From NCBI GenBank assembly GCA_036493895.1, contig DASXOZ010000026.1:1-64000 (forward strand): a stretch of 64,000 nucleotides of DNA, given 5' to 3'. A model generated the notes under the pieces. That model saw nothing but the letters and a program-made list of their open reading frames with translations, was not told the origin of the DNA and searched no databases. The stretch is from Candidatus Binatia bacterium. Its GTDB lineage: Bacteria > Desulfobacterota > Binatia > UBA1149 > CAITLU01. Positions 45,804-53,500 of the stretch are shown here, one piece after another. Position numbers and translations under genes: made by a program. Position 1 is the first letter of the stretch. Each line of letters begins with the position of its first letter.

Positions 45804-47453
45804 TCACGCGACGTCGGCTGTCGGCGCGCGCGTCGTGAATGCCTCCGATTCGAGGCGCAGGCGCTCGCGGTAAGCCCGGATTTCCGCTTCGGCGCGCCTT
45901 TGGTCCCACCCGAAATGACGCGCGAGGTGGTCGGCGACGACTCGCACGACGTCCCCCTCCCGCTCCCGGCTGCGCAGCGCGAGCGGGACGCGACGCGACA
46001 GGACATCTTCGATCGAGCAGGCCATCTCGTACTCGATCGCGTGCACGATTTCGGCGATGAGGTCGGGACGATCGGAGACGGCGCGAGCCCCGAGACTCTC
46101 ATCGTGCCGCACCAGGGCCGCGATTTCGCCGGACAAGGCCCCGTAGCGTCGGCGGATGTGCTCCTCGCGCGAGGACGGCTCGTCGTCGGCCGCATCTCCG
46201 GGCGCAAATCCCGAGCCGCCCGGCAGGGGAACGCTCGCGGTGCGGCACGGTCCCACCCGGCGGCCGATCCTGGCGGCCGCACGATCCACCAGCACCTCGG
46301 CCACGCGCCGGTGCGTCGTCAGTTTGCCGCCGCCGAGGGAGAGCAGGCCGGCCGGGCTCTCGAACACCTGGTCTTCGCGGCTGACGTCGGATGCCGTGCG
46401 CTCGTCTTCGGGCGCAACCAGCGGCCGCAGGCCCGCCCACGTCGCGACGATGTCACGGGCGCGGACGTCCGCCCGCGGAAACGCGCGGTTGGCGGCCGCC
46501 AGGATGTAGTCGATGTCGTCGGCATCGGCGCGCACGTCGTCGGGATCGCCGCTGTAGAACGTGTCGGTGGTGCCGACCACCGACTGGCTCTGCCAGGGAA
46601 TCGCGAACATCACGCGCCCGTCGATGCCACGGATGACGACCGCGTCGCGATTGCCGATGCGCGAGCGGTCGAACACCGCGTGCACGCCTTTGGTAAGACG
46701 CAGGCGCGGCGGCGCCCCGCCGTCGTCGAGACGGCGCACGTCGTCGAGCCAGGGACCGGCGACGTTGATGAAAACGCGCGCGCGTACGGTCGCACGGTGG
46801 CTGCCGAGGCGGTCGTGCACCTCGGCCGCAACGACGCGGCCGGTCGAGTCTTTCTCGAACGCAGTGATCTCGGCATGGTTGAGGATGGCAGCGCCGCCGG
46901 CGCGCGCGGCAAGCGCCGTCTCCAGCGTCAGGCGCGCGTCGTCGGTCCAGCAGTCGTAGTACAGCGCGCCGCCCTTGAGGCCATCGCTCGCAAGCGCCGG
47001 TTCCATCTCTCGCAGCGCCGCCACCGTGAGGTGCTTGTGCCTTGCGACGTTCTGGAATCCGGCAAGCAGGTCATAGAGCGTAAGACCGACGCGCAGTTGC
47101 CAGACCGGCGTCGAATCGTCGTCGTAGATCGGGAACACGAAGCGCTGGGCACGCACCAGGTGCGGCGCGATCTTCGTGCGCAGCACGTCGCGCTCCCGGC
47201 ACGATTCGAGGACCAGCGCGACGTCGCCCTGCTGCAGGTAGCGCACGCCGCCGTGGACGAGCTTGCTCGAGCGGCTGCTGGTGCCGGCGGCAAAGTCGCT
47301 CTTCTCGAGCAGCGCCACCGTCATGCCGCGCAGCACGGCGTCGCGCGCGACGGCCGCACCGTTGATGCCTCCGCCGACGACGCAGACGTCGAAGGATTCC
47401 GCATCGAGCCTCTGCCAGTCGAGCTCGCGCTGGTGCTCGGGGCCTGGGTGCAT
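45804..47453 (-). CDS. glpD: Glycerol-3-phosphate dehydrogenase (FAD-dependent)
   Basis: Membrane-associated flavoenzyme oxidising glycerol-3-phosphate to dihydroxyacetone phosphate, feeding the quinone pool. 549 aa. The FAD-binding VVGGGINGAAVARDAVLRG is at residues 24-42, followed by SSRSSKLVHGGVRYL, FINVAGPW and the C-terminal GlpD_C helical domain. ATG 47453 was chosen. A GTG at 47462 overlapping the queE stop (GTGA) is a good alternative and fits the coupling style here. Confidence 0.92.
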   Translation of the reverse strand: MHPGPEHQRELDWQRLDAESFDVCVVGGGINGAAVARDAVLRGMTVALLEKSDFAAGTSSRSSKLVHGGVRYLQQGDVALVLESCRERDVLRTKIAPHLVRAQRFVFPIYDDDSTPVWQLRVGLTLYDLLAGFQNVARHKHLTVAALREMEPALASDGLKGGALYYDCWTDDARLTLETALAARAGGAAILNHAEITAFEKDSTGRVVAAEVHDRLGSHRATVRARVFINVAGPWLDDVRRLDDGGAPPRLRLTKGVHAVFDRSRIGNRDAVVIRGIDGRVMFAIPWQSQSVVGTTDTFYSGDPDDVRADADDIDYILAAANRAFPRADVRARDIVATWAGLRPLVAPEDERTASDVSREDQVFESPAGLLSLGGGKLTTHRRVAEVLVDRAAARIGRRVGPCRTASVPLPGGSGFAPGDAADDEPSSREEHIRRRYGALSGEIAALVRHDESLGARAVSDRPDLIAEIVHAIEYEMACSIEDVLSRRVPLALRSREREGDVVRVVADHLARHFGWDQRRAEAEIRAYRERLRLESEAFTTRAPTADVA

Positions 47454-47458
47454 CGCGC

Positions 47459-48214
47459 TCACCGCACGCCGACGAGCTTGTGGATCTGCGGAAGCACGCG
47501 CGTGTCGGCGACGCTCGCGGAGGCCAGCGCGGCGAGCTCGCCGAGGCGCTTCATGTCGATGCACCAGCGGCCGGTCCGAGGGTCGGAGACCGGCTGCACG
47601 AACAGCACGGCGCCAGGCGCAGCATCGGCGACCAGCGCCGCCGCGCGCGAGACCTCCGCCGGGTCGGTCCCATCATCCACCGGCATCTTCACGTAGACCT
47701 CGGTACCGCGACACGCTTCGAGGAAGGCGCGGTGCCGGTCCCACAGCGCGCCTTCGCCGGTGTTGGACGGAAGCTTGACGTCGGCCGACACGACCGCGAT
47801 GCCCGGCAGCACGTCGGCGAGCGAGGACGACAGCATCGCGTTGGTCTCCAGGAGGCACGGCAGCGGCGGCGGCGACGTGCACAGCCATGCGGCGAGGAAG
47901 CCGGCCTGCACCATCGGCTCGCCGCCGGTGATCGCGATCATCACGAGCGACGGATCTTCGCGCACGAAGCGGGCGACGATTTCGCAAAGACGCGAAAGCG
48001 AGAGCGGATTGTCGAGCGTCTCGCTGCCGCCGCCGGGATAATCGACCCTGCAGGTCGCAACCCTGGTCAGCGAGTCGGGAGTATCGCACCAGCGGCAGCG
48101 GATGTTGCAGCCGGCAAAGCGCACGAACAGGTGACGCTGGCCCGCACGCGATCCCTCGCCCTGGAAGGACGCGAAGATCTCGCTCAGGTATGCCACAGGC
48201 TGCGCGGCGCTCAT
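47459..48214 (-). CDS. queE: 7-carboxy-7-deazaguanine synthase (radical SAM)
   Basis: Converts 6-carboxytetrahydropterin to 7-carboxy-7-deazaguanine, the ring contraction of queuosine synthesis. 251 aa. It has SFQGEGSRAGQ at the N-terminus, a 4Fe-4S cluster motif Cys36-x3-Cys40-x2-Cys43 (CNIRCRWCDTPDS) and ITGGEP for SAM binding. Starts at 48214 and 48226 are equally possible since neither has a clear ribosome-binding site. Confidence 0.88.
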   Translation of the reverse strand: MSAAQPVAYLSEIFASFQGEGSRAGQRHLFVRFAGCNIRCRWCDTPDSLTRVATCRVDYPGGGSETLDNPLSLSRLCEIVARFVREDPSLVMIAITGGEPMVQAGFLAAWLCTSPPPLPCLLETNAMLSSSLADVLPGIAVVSADVKLPSNTGEGALWDRHRAFLEACRGTEVYVKMPVDDGTDPAEVSRAAALVADAAPGAVLFVQPVSDPRTGRWCIDMKRLGELAALASASVADTRVLPQIHKLVGVR

Positions 48215-48257
48215 CCGCGTCGGCATAACACGAAACGGGGGCCAAGTCCGCGGCGCG

Positions 48258-49556
48258 TCAAACCCGGGCACCGGCCAGCGCGACGACGAGGTCACCGACG
48301 TTGGTGCCGGTTGCGCCGGTCACGAAAAGGGCTCCGGCGCGCTCCAGAGCGGGCTCGGCGTCGAAGTCGCGCAGGGCTTTTTCCAGCGGAAAACCCGCCG
48401 CCGCGGCCCTCTCGGCGCTGCCGCCGTCGATCACGGCGCCGGCGGCCCGGCTCGATCCGTCGCGGCCGTCGGTCCCGGCCGCCACGATGACGATTTCCCG
48501 CTCGTCCCGGATTGCCAGCGCCAGGCGCGCGGCCAGATCGAGGTTGCGCCCGCCCCGGCCGGGATCTCTCGACGTGACTTCGACCGTCGTTTCGCCCGCG
48601 ACGACTACGCCAGAAGGGCCGGCGTGCGGGGACTGGAGGCGGCGCAGGATCCTTGCGGCGGCGGCTTCGGTGCTGCCGTAAAGCCGTGCTCCCGCGGCGT
48701 GCGATGCGATGTCATAGCCACGTGCGCGCAACTCGTCTTCGGCGCGGCGCGCGGCCGTGCTTGCCGACGCGATCACCGTGTAGTCGCCGGCATCGATCAT
48801 GTGCGCGTCGTCTGCGTCGGAATCGCGACTTGCCTGCTCCTCGAGAAATGCGGCAACGGCACGGGGAAGTCGCGTGAGGCTCGCACCGAGCGCTTCGATT
48901 GCGCTTCGGCACTGCTCGCGGCGCGATCCGACGGGCACGACGGTTGGTCCCGAGCCGATCACCGCCGGATCGTCGTGTTCGACATCCGAGATCGCCAGCG
49001 TCGTCACGGCAGCGGGCCGCGCGGCCTGCGCAAGGCGCCCGGCCTTGATTGCCGAAAGACAGCCACGCACGAGATTGATGCGGCCGATCGCGAGTCCGCT
49101 TTCGACGAGCACGTGGTTCGCTCTGCGAAGATCTTCGAGCGTCAGCGGCGCCAGAGGGGTTTCGAGAAGAGCCGACGCTCCGCCCGACAGCAGCACAAGA
49201 AGGCGATCGCCTGGCCCGAGTCGTCGGGCTTCATCGAGAACGCACTTTGCGGCCTGCTCGCTGCCCGCGTCCGGTAGCGGGTGGCCGGCGCGAATCACCG
49301 TAGCGTGGTCCTGGAGCCCGGCGGTATCGGCATCCTCGGGGACGACGGCAATGGCCCGCGCACCGCGCGTGGCCGCAAAGCCGAAGGCGGCCGCCAGCAT
49401 CGGCGCAGCCGCTTTGCCGGCAGCGACGATCAGCAGTCGGGGATCGCAAAGATCGAGATCCGGACGAGCGGCCAGCGCGCGGGCAGTCGCGGGACCGGGC
49501 GCGACCGCCGCCAGGCCGGCCCGCCACGCGGCCACGGCGTCCTCGCGCATCCGCAC
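48258..49556 (-). CDS. Glycerate 2-kinase (GckA/TtuD, MOFRL family)
   Basis: Phosphorylates D-glycerate to 2-phosphoglycerate, 432 aa. The N-terminal DUF4147 domain (LLIVAAGKAAAPML, LSGGASALL, AISDVEHDDPAVIGSGPTV) and C-terminal MOFRL domain (GGRNLDLAARLAL, AAGTDGRDGSSRAAGAVIDGG) are complete. With glpD nearby it suggests glycerol/glycerate use. It begins 22 bases after the dksA-like stop. Confidence 0.88.
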   Translation of the reverse strand: MRMREDAVAAWRAGLAAVAPGPATARALAARPDLDLCDPRLLIVAAGKAAAPMLAAAFGFAATRGARAIAVVPEDADTAGLQDHATVIRAGHPLPDAGSEQAAKCVLDEARRLGPGDRLLVLLSGGASALLETPLAPLTLEDLRRANHVLVESGLAIGRINLVRGCLSAIKAGRLAQAARPAAVTTLAISDVEHDDPAVIGSGPTVVPVGSRREQCRSAIEALGASLTRLPRAVAAFLEEQASRDSDADDAHMIDAGDYTVIASASTAARRAEDELRARGYDIASHAAGARLYGSTEAAAARILRRLQSPHAGPSGVVVAGETTVEVTSRDPGRGGRNLDLAARLALAIRDEREIVIVAAGTDGRDGSSRAAGAVIDGGSAERAAAAGFPLEKALRDFDAEPALERAGALFVTGATGTNVGDLVVALAGARV

Positions 49557-49578
49557 GAGAGCGCCATCGCCCGGCGGC

Positions 49579-50004
49579 TCAGAACGATTCGTCTTCGGTC
49601 TCGGTAGCCGGGTAGCGCGGTGCCGCCATCGTGCCCGAATCGACGTGCATCGTGCGCTGGGCCTGCTCGTGCTCGTCCTGGCACGTCACGCAAAGACGCG
49701 TGAACGGCATGGCGTCCAGGCGCCCCGTTACGATCTCGCCGCCGCACTCTTCGCACTCGCCGTACTCGCCGGTCTCGATGCGATGCAGTGCATCTTCGAT
49801 GAGCTGCAATTTCTTGCGCTCACGATCGCCGAGCAGAAGGTTGATCTCGCGATCGCGCTCGTCGCTGGCGATGTCGTAAGTGTCACGACCTTCGCCGGCT
49901 TCGCCCTCGCGGCCATCCTTCATGTCCTGCTGGATGACGCGCAGGATCTCCTTGCGCATGTCGAGCAGCTTGGTCTGGAACTTGTCGCGGTCGCGTTTTC
50001 TCAT
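49579..50004 (-). CDS. dksA: DksA/TraR-family zinc-finger RNA polymerase regulator
   Basis: 141 aa. A long coiled coil (residues 7-80) has acidic residues at its tip (DIASDERDRE). A four-Cys zinc finger follows: Cys84, Cys87, Cys105 and Cys108 (CEECGGEIVTGRLDAMPFTRLCVTCQ). It acts in the RNA polymerase secondary channel, often with ppGpp. ATG 50004 follows a G-rich stretch. A TTG at 50019 is less likely. Confidence 0.9.
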   Translation of the reverse strand: MRKRDRDKFQTKLLDMRKEILRVIQQDMKDGREGEAGEGRDTYDIASDERDREINLLLGDRERKKLQLIEDALHRIETGEYGECEECGGEIVTGRLDAMPFTRLCVTCQDEHEQAQRTMHVDSGTMAAPRYPATETEDESF

Positions 50005-50108
50005 CACACCAACCCCCAAAGCGAACAGGAACGGGCCAAAAGGCGGGTAACCTTAGTGACGCGATGGCCATTCGTCAATGCGGCATTGGGCGCCGGGAGC
50101 GCAAGTCG

Positions 50109-51467
50109 TCAGGAAACGAAGAGAATCTGTCCGAAAAGATCGATTCCCTGGGCGCCGGTAATCTCGGTTTCGACGATTTTTCCTTTCAGGGGGGCGATTT
50201 CCAGTTCGCCACCGAGACCGTCGAGCCCACCAAGAAAGGTAAGTCCGTCGATTTCCGGAGCCTGGAACTCGGTGCGGCCGTACCATGCGCCGTCCTCGTC
50301 CCGGCCGCAGACGAGCACGCGCTGGCAACTACCTACCTGCGCGTCAAGAAGCGACGCGGTGATCGGCTCCTGAAGTGCCATGAGCTCGTCGCGCCGGTCG
50401 GCAGCGACGGTCTCGTCCACCTCGCCGTCCAGGCCGGCCGCGCCACTTCCTTCCTCCGGCGAGTACGCGAAAACGCCGATGTTGTGGAAGCGGCTCTCTT
50501 CGACGAAGTCGCACAGCGCACGGAATGCCGCGTCGGTCTCGCCGGGAAACCCGACGATGAAGGAGCTGCGCAGCGCAGCACCCGGAACACGCTCCCGGAT
50601 GCGTTCGATGACGCGGCGGATCTGCCCGGTGTCCTTGGCGCGGCGCATCCTGCGCAGCACTTCGCCGTCGGCGTGCTGGAGCGGAATGTCGACGTAGGCC
50701 GCGACGTTCTCCACCTCGCGCATCGCGTCCAGCGCGGAATCGCCGAGCGTGCTCGGATACAGGTAGAAGCAGCGCACCCTCTCGAGCCCGCCGACGCGGC
50801 CGAGGCGCCACAGCAGCTTTGCCAGGCCGTCCTTCAGGCCGAGGTCGCGGCCGTACGCCGAAAGATCCTGCGCGATGAGGTTCAGCTCGACGATTCCCTG
50901 CCGGGCGAGCCTTTCGGCTTCGGCGCCGATGTCCTCGAGCGGGCGGCTCTCGTGGCGGCCGCGAAAGCTCGGGATCACGCAGAACGAGCACTCGTGGTCG
51001 CAGCCTTCGGAAACCTTGAGATAGGCCGAGCCGTCGGTTTCGGTGACCGCGCGCTCCATCAGCGCCGACGGCAGGTAGTGGTGGCTTGCCGCGCGAAACA
51101 GGCGGCCACCGTCGGAATGGAGCGCGGTGGTAAAGCTGTCGAGCGCACCGGTACCGACCATCGCGTCGATTTCGGGAATCTCGTGCACGAGCTCGCTGCC
51201 GTAGCGCTCGGCCATGCAGCCGGTGACGACGAGGCGCCTGCCTTCGCGCGCCGCCTTGACGCGTGCGAGCTCGAGAATGGTGTCGACCGATTCTTCGCGC
51301 GCGGCCGCGATGAACGCGCAGGTGTTGACGACGAGCACGTCCGCATCGTCGGGGCTGTCGACCACCGAGTGCCCCTGCGCCAGCGCGCTCCCGAGCATCA
51401 ACTCCCCGTCGACCTGGTTCTTGGGGCAGCCGAGGCGGGCGATGTAGATCTTCTTGCCGGTTTCCAT
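50109..51467 (-). CDS. rimO: Ribosomal protein S12 methylthiotransferase
   Basis: Radical-SAM enzyme adding a methylthio group to Asp88 of S12, 452 aa. The N-terminal UPF0004 domain has cluster Cys residues in GCPKNQVDGE, NTCAFI and TGCMAERYG. The radical SAM CX3CX2C is CDHECSFC, and a C-terminal TRAM domain follows. The NQVDGE signature favours RimO over MiaB. Confidence 0.9.
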   Translation of the reverse strand: METGKKIYIARLGCPKNQVDGELMLGSALAQGHSVVDSPDDADVLVVNTCAFIAAAREESVDTILELARVKAAREGRRLVVTGCMAERYGSELVHEIPEIDAMVGTGALDSFTTALHSDGGRLFRAASHHYLPSALMERAVTETDGSAYLKVSEGCDHECSFCVIPSFRGRHESRPLEDIGAEAERLARQGIVELNLIAQDLSAYGRDLGLKDGLAKLLWRLGRVGGLERVRCFYLYPSTLGDSALDAMREVENVAAYVDIPLQHADGEVLRRMRRAKDTGQIRRVIERIRERVPGAALRSSFIVGFPGETDAAFRALCDFVEESRFHNIGVFAYSPEEGSGAAGLDGEVDETVAADRRDELMALQEPITASLLDAQVGSCQRVLVCGRDEDGAWYGRTEFQAPEIDGLTFLGGLDGLGGELEIAPLKGKIVETEITGAQGIDLFGQILFVS

Positions 51468-51517
51468 TCGAGAGCGTCCTGGCGAAGTCGTCCTGATGAA
51501 GACCGGCCAGTTTCGCC

Positions 51518-52003
51518 CTAATCGCGGAAATTTTCGAACTGCAGCGGAAGCCCGTAGTCGCCCTTGCGAAGGAACGCGATCGCCTCCTGCAAATCGTCGC
51601 GCTGCTTGCCGGAAATGCGCAGGCTGTCGGCCTGGATCGCGACCTGCACCTTGAGCTTGGTGCCCTTGATGTCCTTGACGATGGCCTTGGCCTTGTCCGT
51701 CTCGATTCCGGCCTTGATCCCGATCTTCTGACGCGCGCGCCCTCCGGAGGCCGGCTCGATCTTCCCCTTGTCGAGGCACTGCAGCGACACACCGCGCTTG
51801 GCGAGCTTGCCTTCGAGCACCTCGACGGCGGCCTTGATCTTGAAGTCGTCCGACGACTCGATCTCGAACGCCTTCTCGACGAGCTCGAGCTTGGTGTCCG
51901 ATCCTTTGAAGTCGTAGCGCTGGGCGACTTCCTTGACCGCCTGCCCAAGCGCGTTGTCCACTTCGTGCCAGTTCACTTTCGAAACCACGTCGAACGTCGG
52001 CAT
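51518..52003 (-). CDS. yajQ: YajQ-family nucleotide-binding protein
   Basis: 161 aa with two ferredoxin-like halves. MPTFDVVSKVNWHEVDNALGQAVKEVAQRYDFKG at the start and GDYGLPLQFENFRD at the end are diagnostic. Homologues bind tRNA or cyclic di-GMP and act as regulators. It lies 50 bases upstream of rimO. Confidence 0.92.
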   Translation of the reverse strand: MPTFDVVSKVNWHEVDNALGQAVKEVAQRYDFKGSDTKLELVEKAFEIESSDDFKIKAAVEVLEGKLAKRGVSLQCLDKGKIEPASGGRARQKIGIKAGIETDKAKAIVKDIKGTKLKVQVAIQADSLRISGKQRDDLQEAIAFLRKGDYGLPLQFENFRD

Positions 52004-52355
52004 GATTGTTCTCCATCGTGCGCAATGGCGCGCATTGCGGCAGCCGCTGTCTATCCCTCGAGGCCGAAATCTGCGAGCGCGCGCGCGGGAGCAGCGGATG
52101 CATCGAGGCCGGTGCGGCGAAACATGTCGTGACGCCCTCGAGAAAGAACGCGAGCCACGTTTACGCAGCAGATGGCCCCTTATCGGCGTCCGGCCCAACT
52201 CTCAGGCACGTATCTGCGAGCCGGGCGCCGAGAAGGGCCCAGATGCGAGGCGGAGGCGCGTGAGTGAGCGCAGGCGTACTTCCTGTACGCCGGAGCGAAC
52301 GAAGCGCCGACAACGAAGCAGATGGACCCTTATCGGCGTCCGGCCCGGTCTTGAA
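52004..52355. repeat. 352-base gap with an interspersed repeat (one full copy and one remnant)
   Basis: Direct repeats 52163-52196 and 52313-52346 are 32 of 34 identical (core AGCAGATGG...TTATCGGCGTCC). The second copy carries an extra upstream half, from about 52234 (AGGGCCCAGATGCGAGG...). That half holds a hairpin GGCGTAC (52273-52279), loop TTCCT, GTACGCC (52285-52291). The first copy looks truncated. No gene was seen. The layout resembles short non-autonomous intergenic repeats seen in deltaproteobacterial genomes. Confidence 0.65.
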
Positions 52356-53498
52356 TCAAAAACCCGTATCGGTGTCGGTGATGATGTCGACCGCAGGCGG
52401 CGGCGTAAACGTGAACCGCGACTTGTCGACGCCCTTGTTGCGATGCGGCTCGGCAAACGTCATCCGCGTCGTCGTCCCCGCGGCATCGTGCACGGTGACA
52501 GCGCGCAGATCGAAAGTGTCCGAGGCCAGAGTCACCTCGAGGTCGCCTCCTCCCTCGGCTTTCGACTTGAGAAGAATGCGCACCGTCGACGAATCCGGTT
52601 TTTCGAGCGAGGCCGTGTAGCGCTCGGAGATTCCCTCGCGGCCCGCGAGCAGTTCGACGAGGCCGCCGCGGCCGAACGCCTTGTCGTAAGGGATCTTGTA
52701 GACCTGTTCGAGATCGGGCTGGTAGAGCCATAGCCAGGTCCCGTCGCCGACGACGGTCTGCGGCGGCCCCTCGGTGTATTCCCAGCGCACCAAACCCGGT
52801 TTCGCGAAATAGAAGCGCCCCGCGCTCTCGACCTTCGTGCCGACGTCGGGAACTTCGATCGACTGGCGAAACCCGGCGGAGTAGTCGGCGGTCTGCGACC
52901 AGCGCTTCTCATACGACTTCCACACGGCCTCGGCTTCGGCGCCCGATGCCGGCGGAGCGGGTGCAGCCGGCGCTGCAGCCGCAGGCGCGGCCGGCGATTT
53001 CGCTGCGCTCGAAGCCGCTTTGGCCGGCGCCGCCTTTACATCGCTTGCCGCAGGCGCCGCTTTGGCCGGCGCCGCCTTTACATCGCTTCGCGCGGGTCCC
53101 GCCTTCGCGTCGGGTTTCGCTCTCGACGGCGCGGATGGCGGCGTTTTTGTCGCTGGAGCCGCACTGGCCGGCGCAGGCGTCGTAGCCGCGGGCCGCGCCG
53201 CTTTTCCAGGCGCAGGAATGTTCGCGGCAGGCGCAGGCTTTGCCGGTGCGGCTGAAGTTTCGCCAGCAGCCGCCTTGACCGGCGTCACATGCTTGGTCGG
53301 GTGGACCGGCGGCTTGGCACCGGAATCCGCCGGCGACGCGGCAGGTGGCGGCGCTGCGGGTGCAGGCGACGACGGATTGGCGTCCTCGGCCCGCGCCGCA
53401 AGCGGACAACAGAGAAAGCCCGCTGCGACGAGCGCGACGAGCGTGCGCCGCGCATCGCCTGGACGGCAACGCGCGGACCGTAAGAATTGCAGGGTCAC
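52356..53498 (-). CDS. lolA: Outer-membrane lipoprotein carrier LolA-like
   Basis: Periplasmic chaperone that ferries lipoproteins to the outer membrane, 380 aa instead of about 200. A signal peptide (LVALVAAGFLCCPLAARA) is followed by about 150 residues of Ala/Pro/Lys-rich linker containing near-identical copies of SDVKAAPAKAA. The LolA beta-barrel half comes last: YSAGFRQSIEVPDVGTKVESAGRFYFAKPGLVRWEYTEGPPQTVVGDGTWLWLY. The C-terminus has ATTTRMTF and the typical FTPPPAVDII. GTG 53498 is two bases after the ftsK stop. Confidence 0.85.
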   Translation of the reverse strand: MTLQFLRSARCRPGDARRTLVALVAAGFLCCPLAARAEDANPSSPAPAAPPPAASPADSGAKPPVHPTKHVTPVKAAAGETSAAPAKPAPAANIPAPGKAARPAATTPAPASAAPATKTPPSAPSRAKPDAKAGPARSDVKAAPAKAAPAASDVKAAPAKAASSAAKSPAAPAAAAPAAPAPPASGAEAEAVWKSYEKRWSQTADYSAGFRQSIEVPDVGTKVESAGRFYFAKPGLVRWEYTEGPPQTVVGDGTWLWLYQPDLEQVYKIPYDKAFGRGGLVELLAGREGISERYTASLEKPDSSTVRILLKSKAEGGGDLEVTLASDTFDLRAVTVHDAAGTTTRMTFAEPHRNKGVDKSRFTFTPPPAVDIITDTDTGF

Positions 53499-53500
53499 GA

